In this document: positions 1 through 8,536 of the stretch, piece after piece | How the letters are laid out: every line of letters starts with the position of its first letter | Position numbering within the stretch: the stretch's first letter is position 1 | From: JANMZR01 sp031383555 | GTDB lineage: Bacteria > Bacteroidota > Bacteroidia > Cytophagales > Spirosomataceae | Assembly (NCBI GenBank): GCA_031383555.1 | Contig: JANMZR010000036.1 | Location: 1-47,915, forward strand | Direction of reading: 5' to 3' | DNA: 47,915 nt | The notes under the pieces: model-generated | What the model saw: only the letters and a program-made list of their open reading frames with translations | Database searches by the model: none | Told to the model about the DNA's origin: nothing | Made by a program: the position numbers and the translations under genes

Positions 1-289
1 CTAGTTTTTCGAAAAACCAAGAAGTAGGCCTTAAAATAATTTTATGACCAAGCCATTCAATACCTGAAAAAATCGACTGAAGAAATTTGTAAAATTTTGT
101 AGAATAATTTGTCATTGATTTAAATTTAGTTGTGTAATTTAAAGAAAAAAATTAAATTTCGATTGATTATTTATCCTTCTTAATTAGCTTTAAAATAAAA
201 TTTTAACCCTGTAACCCTTACAAATTTTATTTAAAAAATTCCTACATTTACTTTATTAATTTATAAAAAGTTTAAAATCTTAAATACCT

Positions 290-1402
290 ATGAAAATATC
301 TATTAAATTATTATTATTCCTGCTATTTCTGTCAAATTTTACCCAAGCAGAAGATTATCCTACACTTTCAATTGGCTCAAAAGCACCCAACTTTTCATTG
401 AAAGGTACCGATAATAAAATGTATTCTTTGGCTAGTTTTACCAAGTCCAAAGTTTTAATTGTTTATTTCACTTGCAACCATTGCCCAACTGCCCAAGCTT
501 ATGAAGACCGCATCCAAAAAATAGTAAATACTTATAAGCCAAAAGGTGTGCAATTGGTGGCTGTTATGCCAAACGACGACAAAGCTGTTCGTTTTGATGA
601 GCTTGGCTATACCGATATTAGCGATAGTTTTGCTGAAATGAAAATGCGTGTTAAGGACAAAAAATATACCTACCCTTATTTATATGATGGAGCAACTCAA
701 AAAACGGCGCAAAATTATGGTGCTGTAGCCACGCCTCATGCCTATGTATTTGACCAATATAGAAAGTTGCAATATGTGGGTCGTATTGATGATGAGGAGC
801 GAATTGGCAAGCAGAAAACTCATGAACTTGTGGATGCAATTGAGTCCGTTTTGAAAGGTGAACCAGTGGCTGTACCTGCCACTAAAACATTTGGATGTTC
901 AGTAAAATGGGCCAGTAAATCAGCCACTTTAGTTACTGAGGCGGAGAAATGGGCAAAAGAGCCTGTGACTTTAGAGCGAGCTAATATAGATAAACTTAAG
1001 GAGTTGATTGCCAATAAGGAAAGTAAAAAATACAGATTGTTGAACGTTTGGGCTACATGGTGTGGTCCTTGTGTGGCTGAGTTTTCAAGTTTAGTTGAAA
1101 CCAACCATATGTATCGTGGGCGTGATTTTGAGTTTGTTACGCTCTCTGCCGATGACATTAAAGCTGAGGCCAAAGTTTTGAAATTTTTGAAAGAAAAAAT
1201 GAGCTCCTCTCAAAACTATATATTAGATGGTCCCACAAAATATGAAATGATTGAGGCCATTGACCCAGCATGGCAAGGAGCATTACCCTACACAGTACTC
1301 ATAGACCTTGAGGGCAAAATTGTGTATAAACAAATGGGTATGATTGATATATTAAAATTGAGAAAAGCAACGATTGAAAAAATAGGTAGGTATTATCCAT
1401 AA
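290..1402 (+). CDS. Secreted double-thioredoxin-fold redox protein (AhpC/TSA-like + TlpA-like)
   Basis: A 370-residue protein with an N-terminal signal peptide (about residues 1-20, ending TQA). It carries two thioredoxin folds in tandem. The first (about 25-190) resembles the AhpC/TSA group, with the redox pair C62-N-H-C65 followed by Pro. The second (about 230-368) is TlpA-like, with the classic W-C258-G-P-C261 motif and a cis-Pro region near ALPYT. The expected role is periplasmic thiol-disulfide exchange, possibly with a peroxidase-like first half; the substrate is unknown. The ATG at 290 leads straight into the signal peptide, so the start is well supported. The gene stands alone, followed by a palindrome with a T-run at 1461-1490. 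The two active sites differ, which suggests separate redox potentials in one chain. The fold call is firm; the physiological role is open. Confidence 0.85.
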   Translation: MKISIKLLLFLLFLSNFTQAEDYPTLSIGSKAPNFSLKGTDNKMYSLASFTKSKVLIVYFTCNHCPTAQAYEDRIQKIVNTYKPKGVQLVAVMPNDDKAVRFDELGYTDISDSFAEMKMRVKDKKYTYPYLYDGATQKTAQNYGAVATPHAYVFDQYRKLQYVGRIDDEERIGKQKTHELVDAIESVLKGEPVAVPATKTFGCSVKWASKSATLVTEAEKWAKEPVTLERANIDKLKELIANKESKKYRLLNVWATWCGPCVAEFSSLVETNHMYRGRDFEFVTLSADDIKAEAKVLKFLKEKMSSSQNYILDGPTKYEMIEAIDPAWQGALPYTVLIDLEGKIVYKQMGMIDILKLRKATIEKIGRYYP

Positions 1403-1460
1403 TTACTTAAAATTGTTATTATTGAATTTTGGACTTGAGTTTAGCACCAACTAATTTTTA

Positions 1461-1490
1461 AAACAGTATGCTTGCATACTGTTTTTTTTT
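1461..1490 (+). terminator. Perfect inverted repeat with T-run: terminator of the thioredoxin gene or operator
   Basis: Arms AAACAGTATGC (1461-1471) and GCATACTGTTT (1474-1484) are perfectly complementary around a 2-nt centre, and a run of T continues to 1490. As RNA, the inner bases would form the loop. The T-run fits an intrinsic terminator 60 bp after the upstream stop codon. The symmetry and the ATGC/GCAT half-site shared with the palindrome at 1505-1527 also allow a regulator-binding role. Confidence 0.55.
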
Positions 1491-1504
1491 ATGCCAAATT
1501 TGTA

Positions 1505-1527
1505 TTTGTTATGCTAGGCATAACAAA
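1505..1527. promoter_or_regulatory. Candidate MarR operator (10-3-10 palindrome)
   Basis: TTTGTTATGC (1505-1514) and GCATAACAAA (1518-1527) are exact reverse complements separated by TAG. The site lies about 100 bp upstream of the marR start. MarR-family dimers usually bind such palindromes in their own promoter region, so autoregulation of the marR operon is the simplest reading. No T-run follows, so it is not a good terminator. Binding is inferred only. Confidence 0.5.
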
Positions 1528-1629
1528 ATGATAAAAAGTGGCATTAAAAATTCAGAGATTTCAAAGTTTATTTTTCTAATTTTAATGAATCTAGCAAAAT
1601 AATATTTGTTATTAACATCATCAACTAAA

Positions 1630-2094
1630 ATGAAAGCAGAAGAAACTGCAGACTACCATATAAAGTCGGCCTGGCATGCAATATCACGAATGTATAATGT
1701 AACGGCAGCGCAATATGATATGACAATGGCCATTGGCTATGTATTGTTAAATATTGGGAAAAAAGGTACACCTGCCACCAAAATTGCCCCAGCACTAGGT
1801 TTAGAACCCCGAAGCCTCACCCGGATGCTTAAAAGCCTTGAAGAAAAGGAATGGATAAGAAGAGAAATTGATACTGATGACAAAAGAATTGTAAAGGTTT
1901 TTTTAACTGAAGAGGGCAAAATAAAGCGAGACCTGGCAAGGCGTGGTGTAATAGAATTCAATACTATTCTTCAAGAAGCCATTCCTCAAGAAAAATTACA
2001 ACAATGTTTTGAAACAATAAACACAATTTCTAAATTGGTGGAAGTTGTAAACCAAGGACAAAAAGCGGGTGAATTGACTGAATGGAATATATAA
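1630..2094 (+). CDS. MarR-family transcriptional regulator
   Basis: A winged helix-turn-helix regulator of about 154 residues. Helices and recognition region are seen in TPATKIAPALGLEPRSLTRMLKSLEEKEW, given here only as its motif order: ALGLEPRSLTRML is the recognition helix. The wing follows with DTDDKRIVKVFLTEEG, the usual MarR D-x-R-x-x-x-V-x-L-T-x-x-G pattern. An upstream in-frame TTG at 1606 would add eight residues, but the ATG at 1630 fits the family N-terminus better. It heads a likely operon with the HbpS-like gene (2137) and the GMC oxidoreductase (2606). Two palindromes upstream (1461-1484, 1505-1527) are candidate operators. The ligand cannot be read from sequence; in this family it is often a small aromatic or oxidant. 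Confidence 0.88.
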   Translation: MKAEETADYHIKSAWHAISRMYNVTAAQYDMTMAIGYVLLNIGKKGTPATKIAPALGLEPRSLTRMLKSLEEKEWIRREIDTDDKRIVKVFLTEEGKIKRDLARRGVIEFNTILQEAIPQEKLQQCFETINTISKLVEVVNQGQKAGELTEWNI

Positions 2095-2136
2095 TTTGTT
2101 TTAAGTTATTATCTTAACCTTAATTTTTATTTAAAT

Positions 2137-2592
2137 ATGTCATCTGAAAACCTCCAAAAAGTAATTAATAAAATTTTTGAAAGCATAACCAACCAAATCC
2201 CAAACTATAAAAATAGCGAACCAGATTGGTCTATTTCGCAAGGAAATGTAGCTGTTTGCATTATTGATGAAGCTGGGAATATTTACGGTAAAATTTGGGG
2301 TGCTGATAAAATTAAAGGCCGAAAATACTATGATATTGCCTACCGAAAAGCTTCACAAGTATGGATAACTGGCTATAAAACAGGGGAATACGAAAAATTA
2401 GTATTCTCAGGAAAGCTAGATTATCGTGATTTTGGTATTGAACTACCAGACTTAATGGGATGGGACGGAGGCCAACCGATTGAGCTTGATAAGGAAACAA
2501 AAATAAGTTGTGGTTTTAGTGGCTTTAAAGGTGTAAATGACTTAGCCCTTGTGAAAATTGCAGCGGAAGAAGCAATGAATTATTTGACCTAA
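2137..2592 (+). CDS. GlcG/HbpS-like (DUF336) domain protein
   Basis: A 151-residue protein without a signal peptide. The C-terminal region GFSGFKGVNDLALVKIAAEE resembles the end of the GlcG/HbpS fold, where a Gly-rich loop is followed by an acidic helix. The central VAVCIIDEAGNIYGK stretch matches the beta-strand typical of that fold. Family members bind haem or cobalamin, or accompany oxidoreductases; no haem ligand can be assigned here. It sits 42 bp after marR and 13 bp before the GMC oxidoreductase, so co-transcription is likely. This placement suggests a cofactor-handling or sensing role for the oxidoreductase, which is an inference. Confidence 0.6.
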   Translation: MSSENLQKVINKIFESITNQIPNYKNSEPDWSISQGNVAVCIIDEAGNIYGKIWGADKIKGRKYYDIAYRKASQVWITGYKTGEYEKLVFSGKLDYRDFGIELPDLMGWDGGQPIELDKETKISCGFSGFKGVNDLALVKIAAEEAMNYLT

Positions 2593-2605
2593 TTTCTACA
2601 AATAC

Positions 2606-4207
2606 ATGAAATACGATTACATTATAATTGGAGCAGGTTCGGCGGGTTGTGTTTTGGCCAATCGCCTTTCGGAAAACCCTGAAAATCAGGTGCTTTTAAT
2701 TGAAGCGGGTGGTCCTGATAAGAAAATGGAAATTCATATTCCTGCGGGTTATATTAAATTATTTCGAACGAAAGTTGACTATAATTTTAGTACGGAACCT
2801 CAAAAGCATGTTAATAATAGAAGAATACCCATTCCTCGTGGGAAAACTTTAGGTGGCAGCAGCTCCACCAACGCCATGGCCTATGTACGCTGTAATAAGG
2901 CTGACTATGACGAATGGGAAAGTTTTGGAAACAAAGGCTGGGGATATAATGATGTATTGCCTCTTTTCAAAAAATCGGAACATTCTGAAAATATTCAAAA
3001 TGAATTTCATGGACAAAATGGGCTTCTTAACGTTTGCCATGGCATTACTTTTCGTACCCCATTTGCAGATGCTTTTATTAAAGCTTGCGAGCAAAATGGT
3101 ATTGCCGAAAATCAGGATTATAACGGACACCACCAAGAAGGGGTTTTTCATTTTCAATTCACGAAAAAAAATGGTGTTAGGCAAAGTACAGCTACAGCTT
3201 TTTTGAAGCCTATTTTAGGTAGGAAAAACCTGAAAATACTTACAAATACTACTGTAAGTCAGGTGCTTATTGAAAACGATAAAGCTGTGGGAGTTGCCTA
3301 TTTTACAGGAAAAAATTCAATAGAAAAAGTTTTTGCAAATAAAGAAATTATACTTTCAGCAGGGGCAATTCAAAGTCCACAATTGTTGATGCTTTCTGGA
3401 ATTGGAGCAAAAGACGAACTTAAAAAACATGGAATTGAAGTAAAAAAAGAGCTTTTTGGTGTAGGAAAAAATTTACAAGATCATCTTTTTTATAATGTAT
3501 CGGCCTTAGCCTCCATTCAAGAGGGCATGAATCACCATTTGAAACCGATCAATCAACTAAAGGCAGCATTCAAATATTTCATAAAAAAGCAAGGCGCATT
3601 TACTGCAAGTCCATTAGAGGCGGGTGCTTTTTTTGACTTAAATAACAGCAATCGGGTAGACTTTCAATTTCATTTTGCTTCCATGCATTTGGGGGCTGGC
3701 TATAAAACTGATATGTACGACCATAATTCGTATGAGTATACAGATGGCTTTACGATTTTACCATCGCTTTTAAAGCCAAAAAGTAGAGGATATATTGGCT
3801 TGAATGATGCAGACTCACGGTCGGCCCCCTTAATTCAACCTAATTTTTTGAAGGAAGAATCGGATCTTATTACCTTAATAAAAGGTGGCCGAAAAGCTAT
3901 TGAAGTACTTGAATCTGAAGCCTTTGACCAATACCGTTCAAAAATAATTACGCCGCCAGATCGCTCATCTGATGAGGCCTTTGCCGACCATATTCGTAAA
4001 AGATTGGAAACTATTTATCACCCAGTTGGCACTTGTAAAATGGGCAACGACGAAACTTCAGTTGTAGATGATCAATTGAGAGTGCATGGAATTGAAAATC
4101 TGCGAGTTATCGATGCTTCCATTATGCCAATAATAGTCGCTGGCAATACCAACGCACCAGTGATTATGATAGGGGAAAAAGGGGCTGAGATGATATTGGG
4201 AGGGTAG
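2606..4207 (+). CDS. GMC-family FAD-dependent oxidoreductase (choline/alcohol dehydrogenase-like)
   Basis: A cytoplasmic-looking 533-residue flavoprotein. The N-terminal dinucleotide fold shows IIIGAGSAGCVLANRL, followed by the acidic E at LLIEAGG. The GMC signature around GKTLGGSSSTNAMAYVR is present. The C-terminal active-site pair is H472 (in HPVGTCKMG) and N516 (in AGNTNAPV), as in choline and aryl-alcohol oxidoreductases. The length is typical of BetA-like enzymes. It likely oxidises an alcohol or polyol; the substrate is not determined. It is the last gene of the marR operon, so it is probably the main target of the regulator. It differs from the two 570-residue GMC enzymes at 37-41 kb, which belong to the gluconate dehydrogenase-like branch. 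Confidence 0.9.
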   Translation: MKYDYIIIGAGSAGCVLANRLSENPENQVLLIEAGGPDKKMEIHIPAGYIKLFRTKVDYNFSTEPQKHVNNRRIPIPRGKTLGGSSSTNAMAYVRCNKADYDEWESFGNKGWGYNDVLPLFKKSEHSENIQNEFHGQNGLLNVCHGITFRTPFADAFIKACEQNGIAENQDYNGHHQEGVFHFQFTKKNGVRQSTATAFLKPILGRKNLKILTNTTVSQVLIENDKAVGVAYFTGKNSIEKVFANKEIILSAGAIQSPQLLMLSGIGAKDELKKHGIEVKKELFGVGKNLQDHLFYNVSALASIQEGMNHHLKPINQLKAAFKYFIKKQGAFTASPLEAGAFFDLNNSNRVDFQFHFASMHLGAGYKTDMYDHNSYEYTDGFTILPSLLKPKSRGYIGLNDADSRSAPLIQPNFLKEESDLITLIKGGRKAIEVLESEAFDQYRSKIITPPDRSSDEAFADHIRKRLETIYHPVGTCKMGNDETSVVDDQLRVHGIENLRVIDASIMPIIVAGNTNAPVIMIGEKGAEMILGG

Positions 4208-4238
4208 TTTTGTAAATGGAAATGGTTTGCAATTTCTT

Positions 4239-4273
4239 TTAAATATTCACTGATATTTAAGTATATTTTTTTA
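4239..4273 (+). terminator. Candidate intrinsic terminator after the GMC gene
   Basis: Stem TTAAATAT (4239-4246) / ATATTTAA (4253-4260) with a 6-nt loop, followed by a T-rich tract at 4264-4273. It lies between the convergent GMC and proC genes. The stem is purely A/T, so its strength is doubtful. Confidence 0.4.
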
Positions 4274-4283
4274 AGTAAAATTT

Positions 4284-5084
4284 TCAATTACTCAACTCAA
4301 CTGCTCTTTTTTGAGCGGCTTCGATGCCTTCAATTAGAGTTTGACCCAATCTGCCTTCTTCAAAAGTTTTGAGTGCAGCTTCGGTGGTGCCACCTTTTGA
4401 GGCAACTGCTTTAATGAGTTCGTCGAGGTTTTTATCAGAATTATTCAATAGGTGAAAGCTGCCAATCATAGTTTGTTTTACCAAAAGTGCAGCCATTGAT
4501 TCTTCAAAACCCATTTTTTTGCCCGCTTCTATCATATTTTTTACTAAATAGAAAAAGTAGGCGGGGCCTGAGCCACTCAAAGCAGTTACGGCGTCAATCA
4601 ATGATTCGTCTTCAATATAAACGGCTCTGCCCGTTGAGTTAATAAGGTTTTCAACTTTTCGCAAATTGTTATTATCTACTTCTTTGGCGGCACAAAAACC
4701 TGTCATTCCCATGCCAATCATAGCTGGGGAGTTTGGCATTGCCCGAATGACCAAAGGATGCTCTAAACTTAATTGTATTTTTGAGATAGGAATACCTGCC
4801 ATTATGCTCAATACCAGTTGATTAGGTTGAATTACAGTTTTTAATTCAACGGCTACAGAAGCAAAATCTTGTGGCTTAACAGATAAAATAATAAGATCAA
4901 ATTCTCCCACTTTTGGGCCAATAGTTTCAATGACTAAACCTGCTTTTTCAGCACGGAGGGCTTCGCCTCTTTCTATGCTTTTTTCTATTAATAGAAGGTT
5001 TTCGCTTTTTACCAAATCATATTGAATAAAAGATTTGGCAAAGGCCATACCCATATTTCCGCAGCCTACTATAGCAATTTTCAT
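4284..5084 (-). CDS. proC: Pyrroline-5-carboxylate reductase
   Basis: This enzyme makes L-proline from 1-pyrroline-5-carboxylate using NAD(P)H, the last step of proline synthesis. It has 266 residues, the usual length. The N-terminal Rossmann motif is VGCGNMGMAFA, and the C-terminal P5CR signature ALSGSGPAYFF is followed by the helical dimerisation domain ending in TLIEGIEAAQKRA. RAMPNSPA is also characteristic. The start ATG at 5084 sits 20 bp after a perfect 18-bp palindrome that is placed to terminate the Uma2 gene upstream, so proC may have its own promoter or be read through. The assignment is firm. Confidence 0.95.
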   Translation of the reverse strand: MKIAIVGCGNMGMAFAKSFIQYDLVKSENLLLIEKSIERGEALRAEKAGLVIETIGPKVGEFDLIILSVKPQDFASVAVELKTVIQPNQLVLSIMAGIPISKIQLSLEHPLVIRAMPNSPAMIGMGMTGFCAAKEVDNNNLRKVENLINSTGRAVYIEDESLIDAVTALSGSGPAYFFYLVKNMIEAGKKMGFEESMAALLVKQTMIGSFHLLNNSDKNLDELIKAVASKGGTTEAALKTFEEGRLGQTLIEGIEAAQKRAVELSN

Positions 5085-5104
5085 AACGATTTTATAAATA
5101 AAAA

Positions 5105-5122
5105 GTCAGTGAATTCACTGAC
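5105..5122 (-). terminator. Perfect 18-bp palindrome between the Uma2 gene and proC
   Basis: GTCAGTGAATTCACTGAC is an exact palindrome with an EcoRI site at its centre; flanking AA/TT pairs extend it with one mismatch. On the minus strand it is followed by a TTTTTATTT tract, which fits a terminator for the Uma2 gene ending at 5161. It is also close enough to proC to act as an operator. Confidence 0.5.
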
Positions 5123-5160
5123 CTTGGTAAGGTTTTCCAATATTTTTGAATTCGATTTAT

Positions 5161-5787
5161 TTAAGCAAATGGTGAATCATTTTCCTTTAAATATTGCCCA
5201 ATATTAAATGTAATTCCATCCATTATTTCAATTTCTTTGCTCCAATCAATAATCTCCCAATTGGCAGTTTTGGTGGCTACTATTACTTTTTTATTATCTG
5301 ACATTATCCATATTACTTTTTCAACACCAAAGTTTAATAGTTTTTCGGTTTTCTTAAATGCATAAGTGTTTGGTGAGCCAAAATCTTCAGTATCAGCATC
5401 AATATTTACTTCAATTTGTATTTTTGGGGGTACAATAGTATAATTTTTATTAGCATTTTTCACATCAAAAATATTGGTATCATAAATGGCAATATCAGCA
5501 GATAAATTATTTTTATTATCTAAATGTTGACCAGTTTCGTTAGTTAAGGCTTTATATTTTTTTCTATCAATCTTGCTGAAACATACCCAAAGAATATATT
5601 CAATTATTATTGCTTGTAATCCACTTGAGCCCATAATTTCTTCTGGTGATAAGGTGCCATTTAATACTTTCCTATAATTTTTATAATAAACAGGTTTGCC
5701 ATCAAATATCTCATATATTAGATAAGGTGGTATCTTTTTGGCAGGAATTTTAGGTAAAGCTATCTTTGGACTTAACGTTGCTATCAT
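5161..5787 (-). CDS. Uma2-family (DUF820) putative nuclease-fold protein
   Basis: A 208-residue protein matching the Uma2 restriction-endonuclease-like fold. The pattern is an N-terminal helix region, then SADIAIYD, PPKIQIEVN and the K-x-x-x-L-x-x-FGVEKVIWI core that carries the acidic and basic catalytic-like residues. Such proteins are very abundant in Cyanobacteria and Bacteroidota, often as solitary genes, and their in vivo role is unproven. It is not next to any recognisable methylase or transposase. A 104-bp gap separates it from the TlpA gene upstream, and a palindromic terminator-like element follows it. Confidence 0.75.
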   Translation of the reverse strand: MIATLSPKIALPKIPAKKIPPYLIYEIFDGKPVYYKNYRKVLNGTLSPEEIMGSSGLQAIIIEYILWVCFSKIDRKKYKALTNETGQHLDNKNNLSADIAIYDTNIFDVKNANKNYTIVPPKIQIEVNIDADTEDFGSPNTYAFKKTEKLLNFGVEKVIWIMSDNKKVIVATKTANWEIIDWSKEIEIMDGITFNIGQYLKENDSPFA

Positions 5788-5891
5788 TTTTTACAATTTT
5801 AATTCAATATGTAAATTTATCATAATTGCTTAATTCATTTGTGCATTTGGTTTTATTATTTCTTTTTTAATCAAATAAAATTGAAGCAAGT

Positions 5892-6995
5892 TTAATTCAA
5901 AACCTCAGCAAGTTTCGCCTCTAAAGCTGGCCCACGAAGGTTTTTGGCAATTATGACACCTTCTTTATTAAGCAGGTATGTTTGTGGAATTCCTTTTATG
6001 CTAAATTTATCAACTACTTCTGACTGCCAAAATTTCAAGTCTGAAACATGCTTCCAAGTCAAATTATCAGCTGCAATTGCTTTTAACCAAGAGGCCTTGT
6101 CCTTATCAAGTGATACACCATAAATTTCGAAATCTTTGTCTTTAAATTTTTCATACATTTTTACCACATTTGGGTTTTCACGACGGCAAGGGCCGCACCA
6201 TGAAGCCCAAAAGTCGATGAGTACGTACTTGCCTTTCAATGATGAAAGCGCTAACATGTTGCCTTCAGGTGTTTCTAACGATACTTCTGGGGCTTCTGCA
6301 CCAATATCAACACCGCCCAATTTTTTAATTTTGTTTATAAAAGTAATCACTTGTGGGTTCGTGGAATTCGTTTTGGCAAATTTTTCAGCTACTACTTTCA
6401 AAAAGGGAATTTCTTCATCAGGGTTCAGGAAATTTGTAGCATAAAGACAAACTAAAGAAGTGCCCATTTCAGGGAAATAACTCTTAATTTTATTAATAGT
6501 TTCTGTTTGAGCAGCCATATATTCTGTTCTTAATGCCTCTTGTTTTGCAACATCTTTTTTCTCAATTGCCTCTTGAAACCCTTTTTCTAAAATAGCAGTT
6601 TTGGCCTTCATAACACCAGAAACATCATTTAATTTTTTGTAATAATCAACATTTTTTGAACCAGAAAGATCAAATTTTCCACCTGCTTTGCCGTCGGCCA
6701 AAACTTTTACTTGGTCACCATCTTCCAATATTACAGTGGTTTTTTGTTGGTTATAAATATCTAATTGATAAAATGCTCCACCATTTTCAAGCTTAGGCTG
6801 AAGGCTAAATGATAAGTCTTTTTTTACAATTGTTGAGTCTTTTGGTACTCGAATACCTGTGTCGGATATAAGGGATAGAACTATTTTTCCATTGGGTATA
6901 AAATTGTTTACCGTTCCAGAAATGCTAGTTTTATTTTGAGTAAATGCTTGCGTAGAAATTATCAAAACCAAGCAGATTTTTATTAGTTTTTTCAT
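5892..6995 (-). CDS. DUF4369 + TlpA-like thiol-disulfide oxidoreductase, exported
   Basis: A 367-residue protein with a signal peptide (about 1-19). The N-terminal half (about 22-220) is the Bacteroidota DUF4369 beta-domain with a charged helical linker. The C-terminal thioredoxin fold (about 230-366) has FWASWCGPCRRE, the classic reducing-type redox pair, and the cis-Pro loop GIPQTYLL. It probably reduces or rearranges disulfides of exported proteins, possibly during cytochrome c maturation. It follows gatB by only 27 bp on the same strand, so the two are likely co-transcribed although functionally unrelated. Confidence 0.88.
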   Translation of the reverse strand: MKKLIKICLVLIISTQAFTQNKTSISGTVNNFIPNGKIVLSLISDTGIRVPKDSTIVKKDLSFSLQPKLENGGAFYQLDIYNQQKTTVILEDGDQVKVLADGKAGGKFDLSGSKNVDYYKKLNDVSGVMKAKTAILEKGFQEAIEKKDVAKQEALRTEYMAAQTETINKIKSYFPEMGTSLVCLYATNFLNPDEEIPFLKVVAEKFAKTNSTNPQVITFINKIKKLGGVDIGAEAPEVSLETPEGNMLALSSLKGKYVLIDFWASWCGPCRRENPNVVKMYEKFKDKDFEIYGVSLDKDKASWLKAIAADNLTWKHVSDLKFWQSEVVDKFSIKGIPQTYLLNKEGVIIAKNLRGPALEAKLAEVLN

Positions 6996-7020
6996 TCTAA
7001 TTTTAAATTTATACTTTACT

Positions 7021-8493
7021 TTATTTTGACAAGGATTCTGTCAAAAGTTTATTAGTTATTTTTGGATCGGCTGAGCCTTTTGATTTTTTCATTACCTCAC
7101 CCATAAACATGGCTATTAGGCCTTTTTTACCAGCTTTATACTCCTTTACTTTTCCGCCATTTGCCGCCAATACTTCATCTATTAACGCTTGCAATGAATC
7201 ACTATTGCTTTGTTGTATAAGATTTTGCTCCTCAGCTACTTGCATCGGATTTTTCTCTGAGTTGGCTACCAATTCAGGGAATATTTTTTGACTAGCCGCA
7301 CTAAAACTTACAATTCCAGTATCAATTAAATTGATAGTTTCGGCTATTTTTTCGGCTCCTAACTTAAAGTTAACAATTTCTTGGTTATTTTCATTCAAAT
7401 AGCTTTTAATAGGCCCCATCATCCAGTTGGAAGCGGCCTTAAAATTAGTTGTTTTTTTGCAAATCTCTTCAAAATATTGGGCAATTTCTTTCGATTCAGT
7501 CAATATATTTGCATCGTATTCTGTTAGTTTATAATCAGTTACATATTTAGCAAATAAGTCATTTGGGAGGCTAGGCATTTCACTATTAATACGATCAATC
7601 CAAGCTTTTTTTACTTCAAATGGTGGTAAATCTGGCTCGGGAAAATACCGATAATCATTCATGGTTTCTTTCTCCCGCATACCAGATGTACTATTTGTAA
7701 TTGGATCAAATGAGCGTGTTTCTTGGATAATATTTTCTCCATTTTCAATTGCAATTATCTGTCTTTCAATTTCGTACTCAATTGCTTTTTGAATGAAGCG
7801 CATTGAGTTCATGTTTTTTATTTCCACTTTTGTGCCAAATTCTGTTGCATCTTTTAGCATAATTGATACGTTCACATCGCATCGCAAGGAGCCTTCTTCC
7901 ATATTGCCATCAGAGATACCCAAATAGCGTACCAATTTCCTGATTTCCAACATAAAAGCGGCTGCTTCTTCGCCTGATTCTAAGCATGGTTCGGTCACCA
8001 TTTCTATCAATGGTGTGCCAGCACGATTATAGTCCAAAAGAGTATCAGTTTCGCCATCAATATGAATTGACTTGCCGGCGTCTTCTTCCAAATGGATATG
8101 GTGTATTTTTACTGCTTTTTCAACTGTTACTCCATCAGCATTTTTGAACTTTATGGTATAATAACCCGGACCGCAAATCGGTGTTTTATCTTGTGTGATT
8201 TGGTAGCCTTTTGGTAGGTCGGGGTAAAAATAATTTTTACGGTCAAAGTACTGCCATTCAGCGATTTGGCAGTTACATGCAAGGCCAATTTTCACGGCAA
8301 ATTCTACTGCTTTTTTATTCAATTTTGGTAAAACCCCAGGATGCCCCAAAGTAATTACCGATATATTTGTATTGGCATCAACACCAAATTGATTAGGGTC
8401 TGAAGCAAATATTTTACTCTCAGTTTGTAATTGTACGTGCACTTCTAAGCCAATTACTACTTTATATTTTGCCTTTAATTCTTCTGTTAACAT
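7021..8493 (-). CDS. gatB: Aspartyl/glutamyl-tRNA(Asn/Gln) amidotransferase subunit B
   Basis: A full-length GatB of 490 residues. It is the ATP-dependent kinase-like subunit of GatCAB, which converts Glu-tRNA(Gln) or Asp-tRNA(Asn) to the amidated forms. Diagnostic stretches are VIGLEVHVQL near the N-terminus, YFYPDLPKGYQITQ, DYNRAGTPLIEMVTEP and RCDVNVSI. The C-terminal YqeY-like tail is seen at GKKGLIAMFMGEVMKKS. gatA and gatC are not in the window, as is usual when the subunits are scattered. A TAnnTTTG-type -7 box lies 36 bp upstream. Confidence 0.97.
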   Translation of the reverse strand: MLTEELKAKYKVVIGLEVHVQLQTESKIFASDPNQFGVDANTNISVITLGHPGVLPKLNKKAVEFAVKIGLACNCQIAEWQYFDRKNYFYPDLPKGYQITQDKTPICGPGYYTIKFKNADGVTVEKAVKIHHIHLEEDAGKSIHIDGETDTLLDYNRAGTPLIEMVTEPCLESGEEAAAFMLEIRKLVRYLGISDGNMEEGSLRCDVNVSIMLKDATEFGTKVEIKNMNSMRFIQKAIEYEIERQIIAIENGENIIQETRSFDPITNSTSGMREKETMNDYRYFPEPDLPPFEVKKAWIDRINSEMPSLPNDLFAKYVTDYKLTEYDANILTESKEIAQYFEEICKKTTNFKAASNWMMGPIKSYLNENNQEIVNFKLGAEKIAETINLIDTGIVSFSAASQKIFPELVANSEKNPMQVAEEQNLIQQSNSDSLQALIDEVLAANGGKVKEYKAGKKGLIAMFMGEVMKKSKGSADPKITNKLLTESLSK

Positions 8494-8528
8494 AAAAAAT
8501 GGTAATGATTTTTACTAAAAATCGAATA

Positions 8529-8536
8529 CAAAGATA
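8529..8536 (-). promoter_or_regulatory. Candidate -7 promoter box for gatB
   Basis: The minus strand reads TATCTTTG, an exact match to the Bacteroidota TAnnTTTG -7 consensus, about 36 bp before the gatB start. A well-spaced -33 TTTG is not obvious. Confidence 0.35.

Noticed and set aside
46..102. Short open stretch DQAIQYLKKSTEEICKIL ending in TAG, possibly the tail of a gene entering from the left edge.
   Set aside because: It is preceded by a stop 9 bases earlier in the same frame, and joining it to other frames needs a frameshift. The 1-289 region is otherwise AT-rich, and no gene can be supported.
820..1173. Minus-strand 117-codon ORF inside the thioredoxin gene.
   Set aside because: It is the antisense shadow of a clearly coding gene with intact redox motifs.
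1606..1629. TTG start giving eight extra residues on MarR.
   Set aside because: The ATG at 1630 matches the usual family N-terminus; the extra residues look like untranslated leader.
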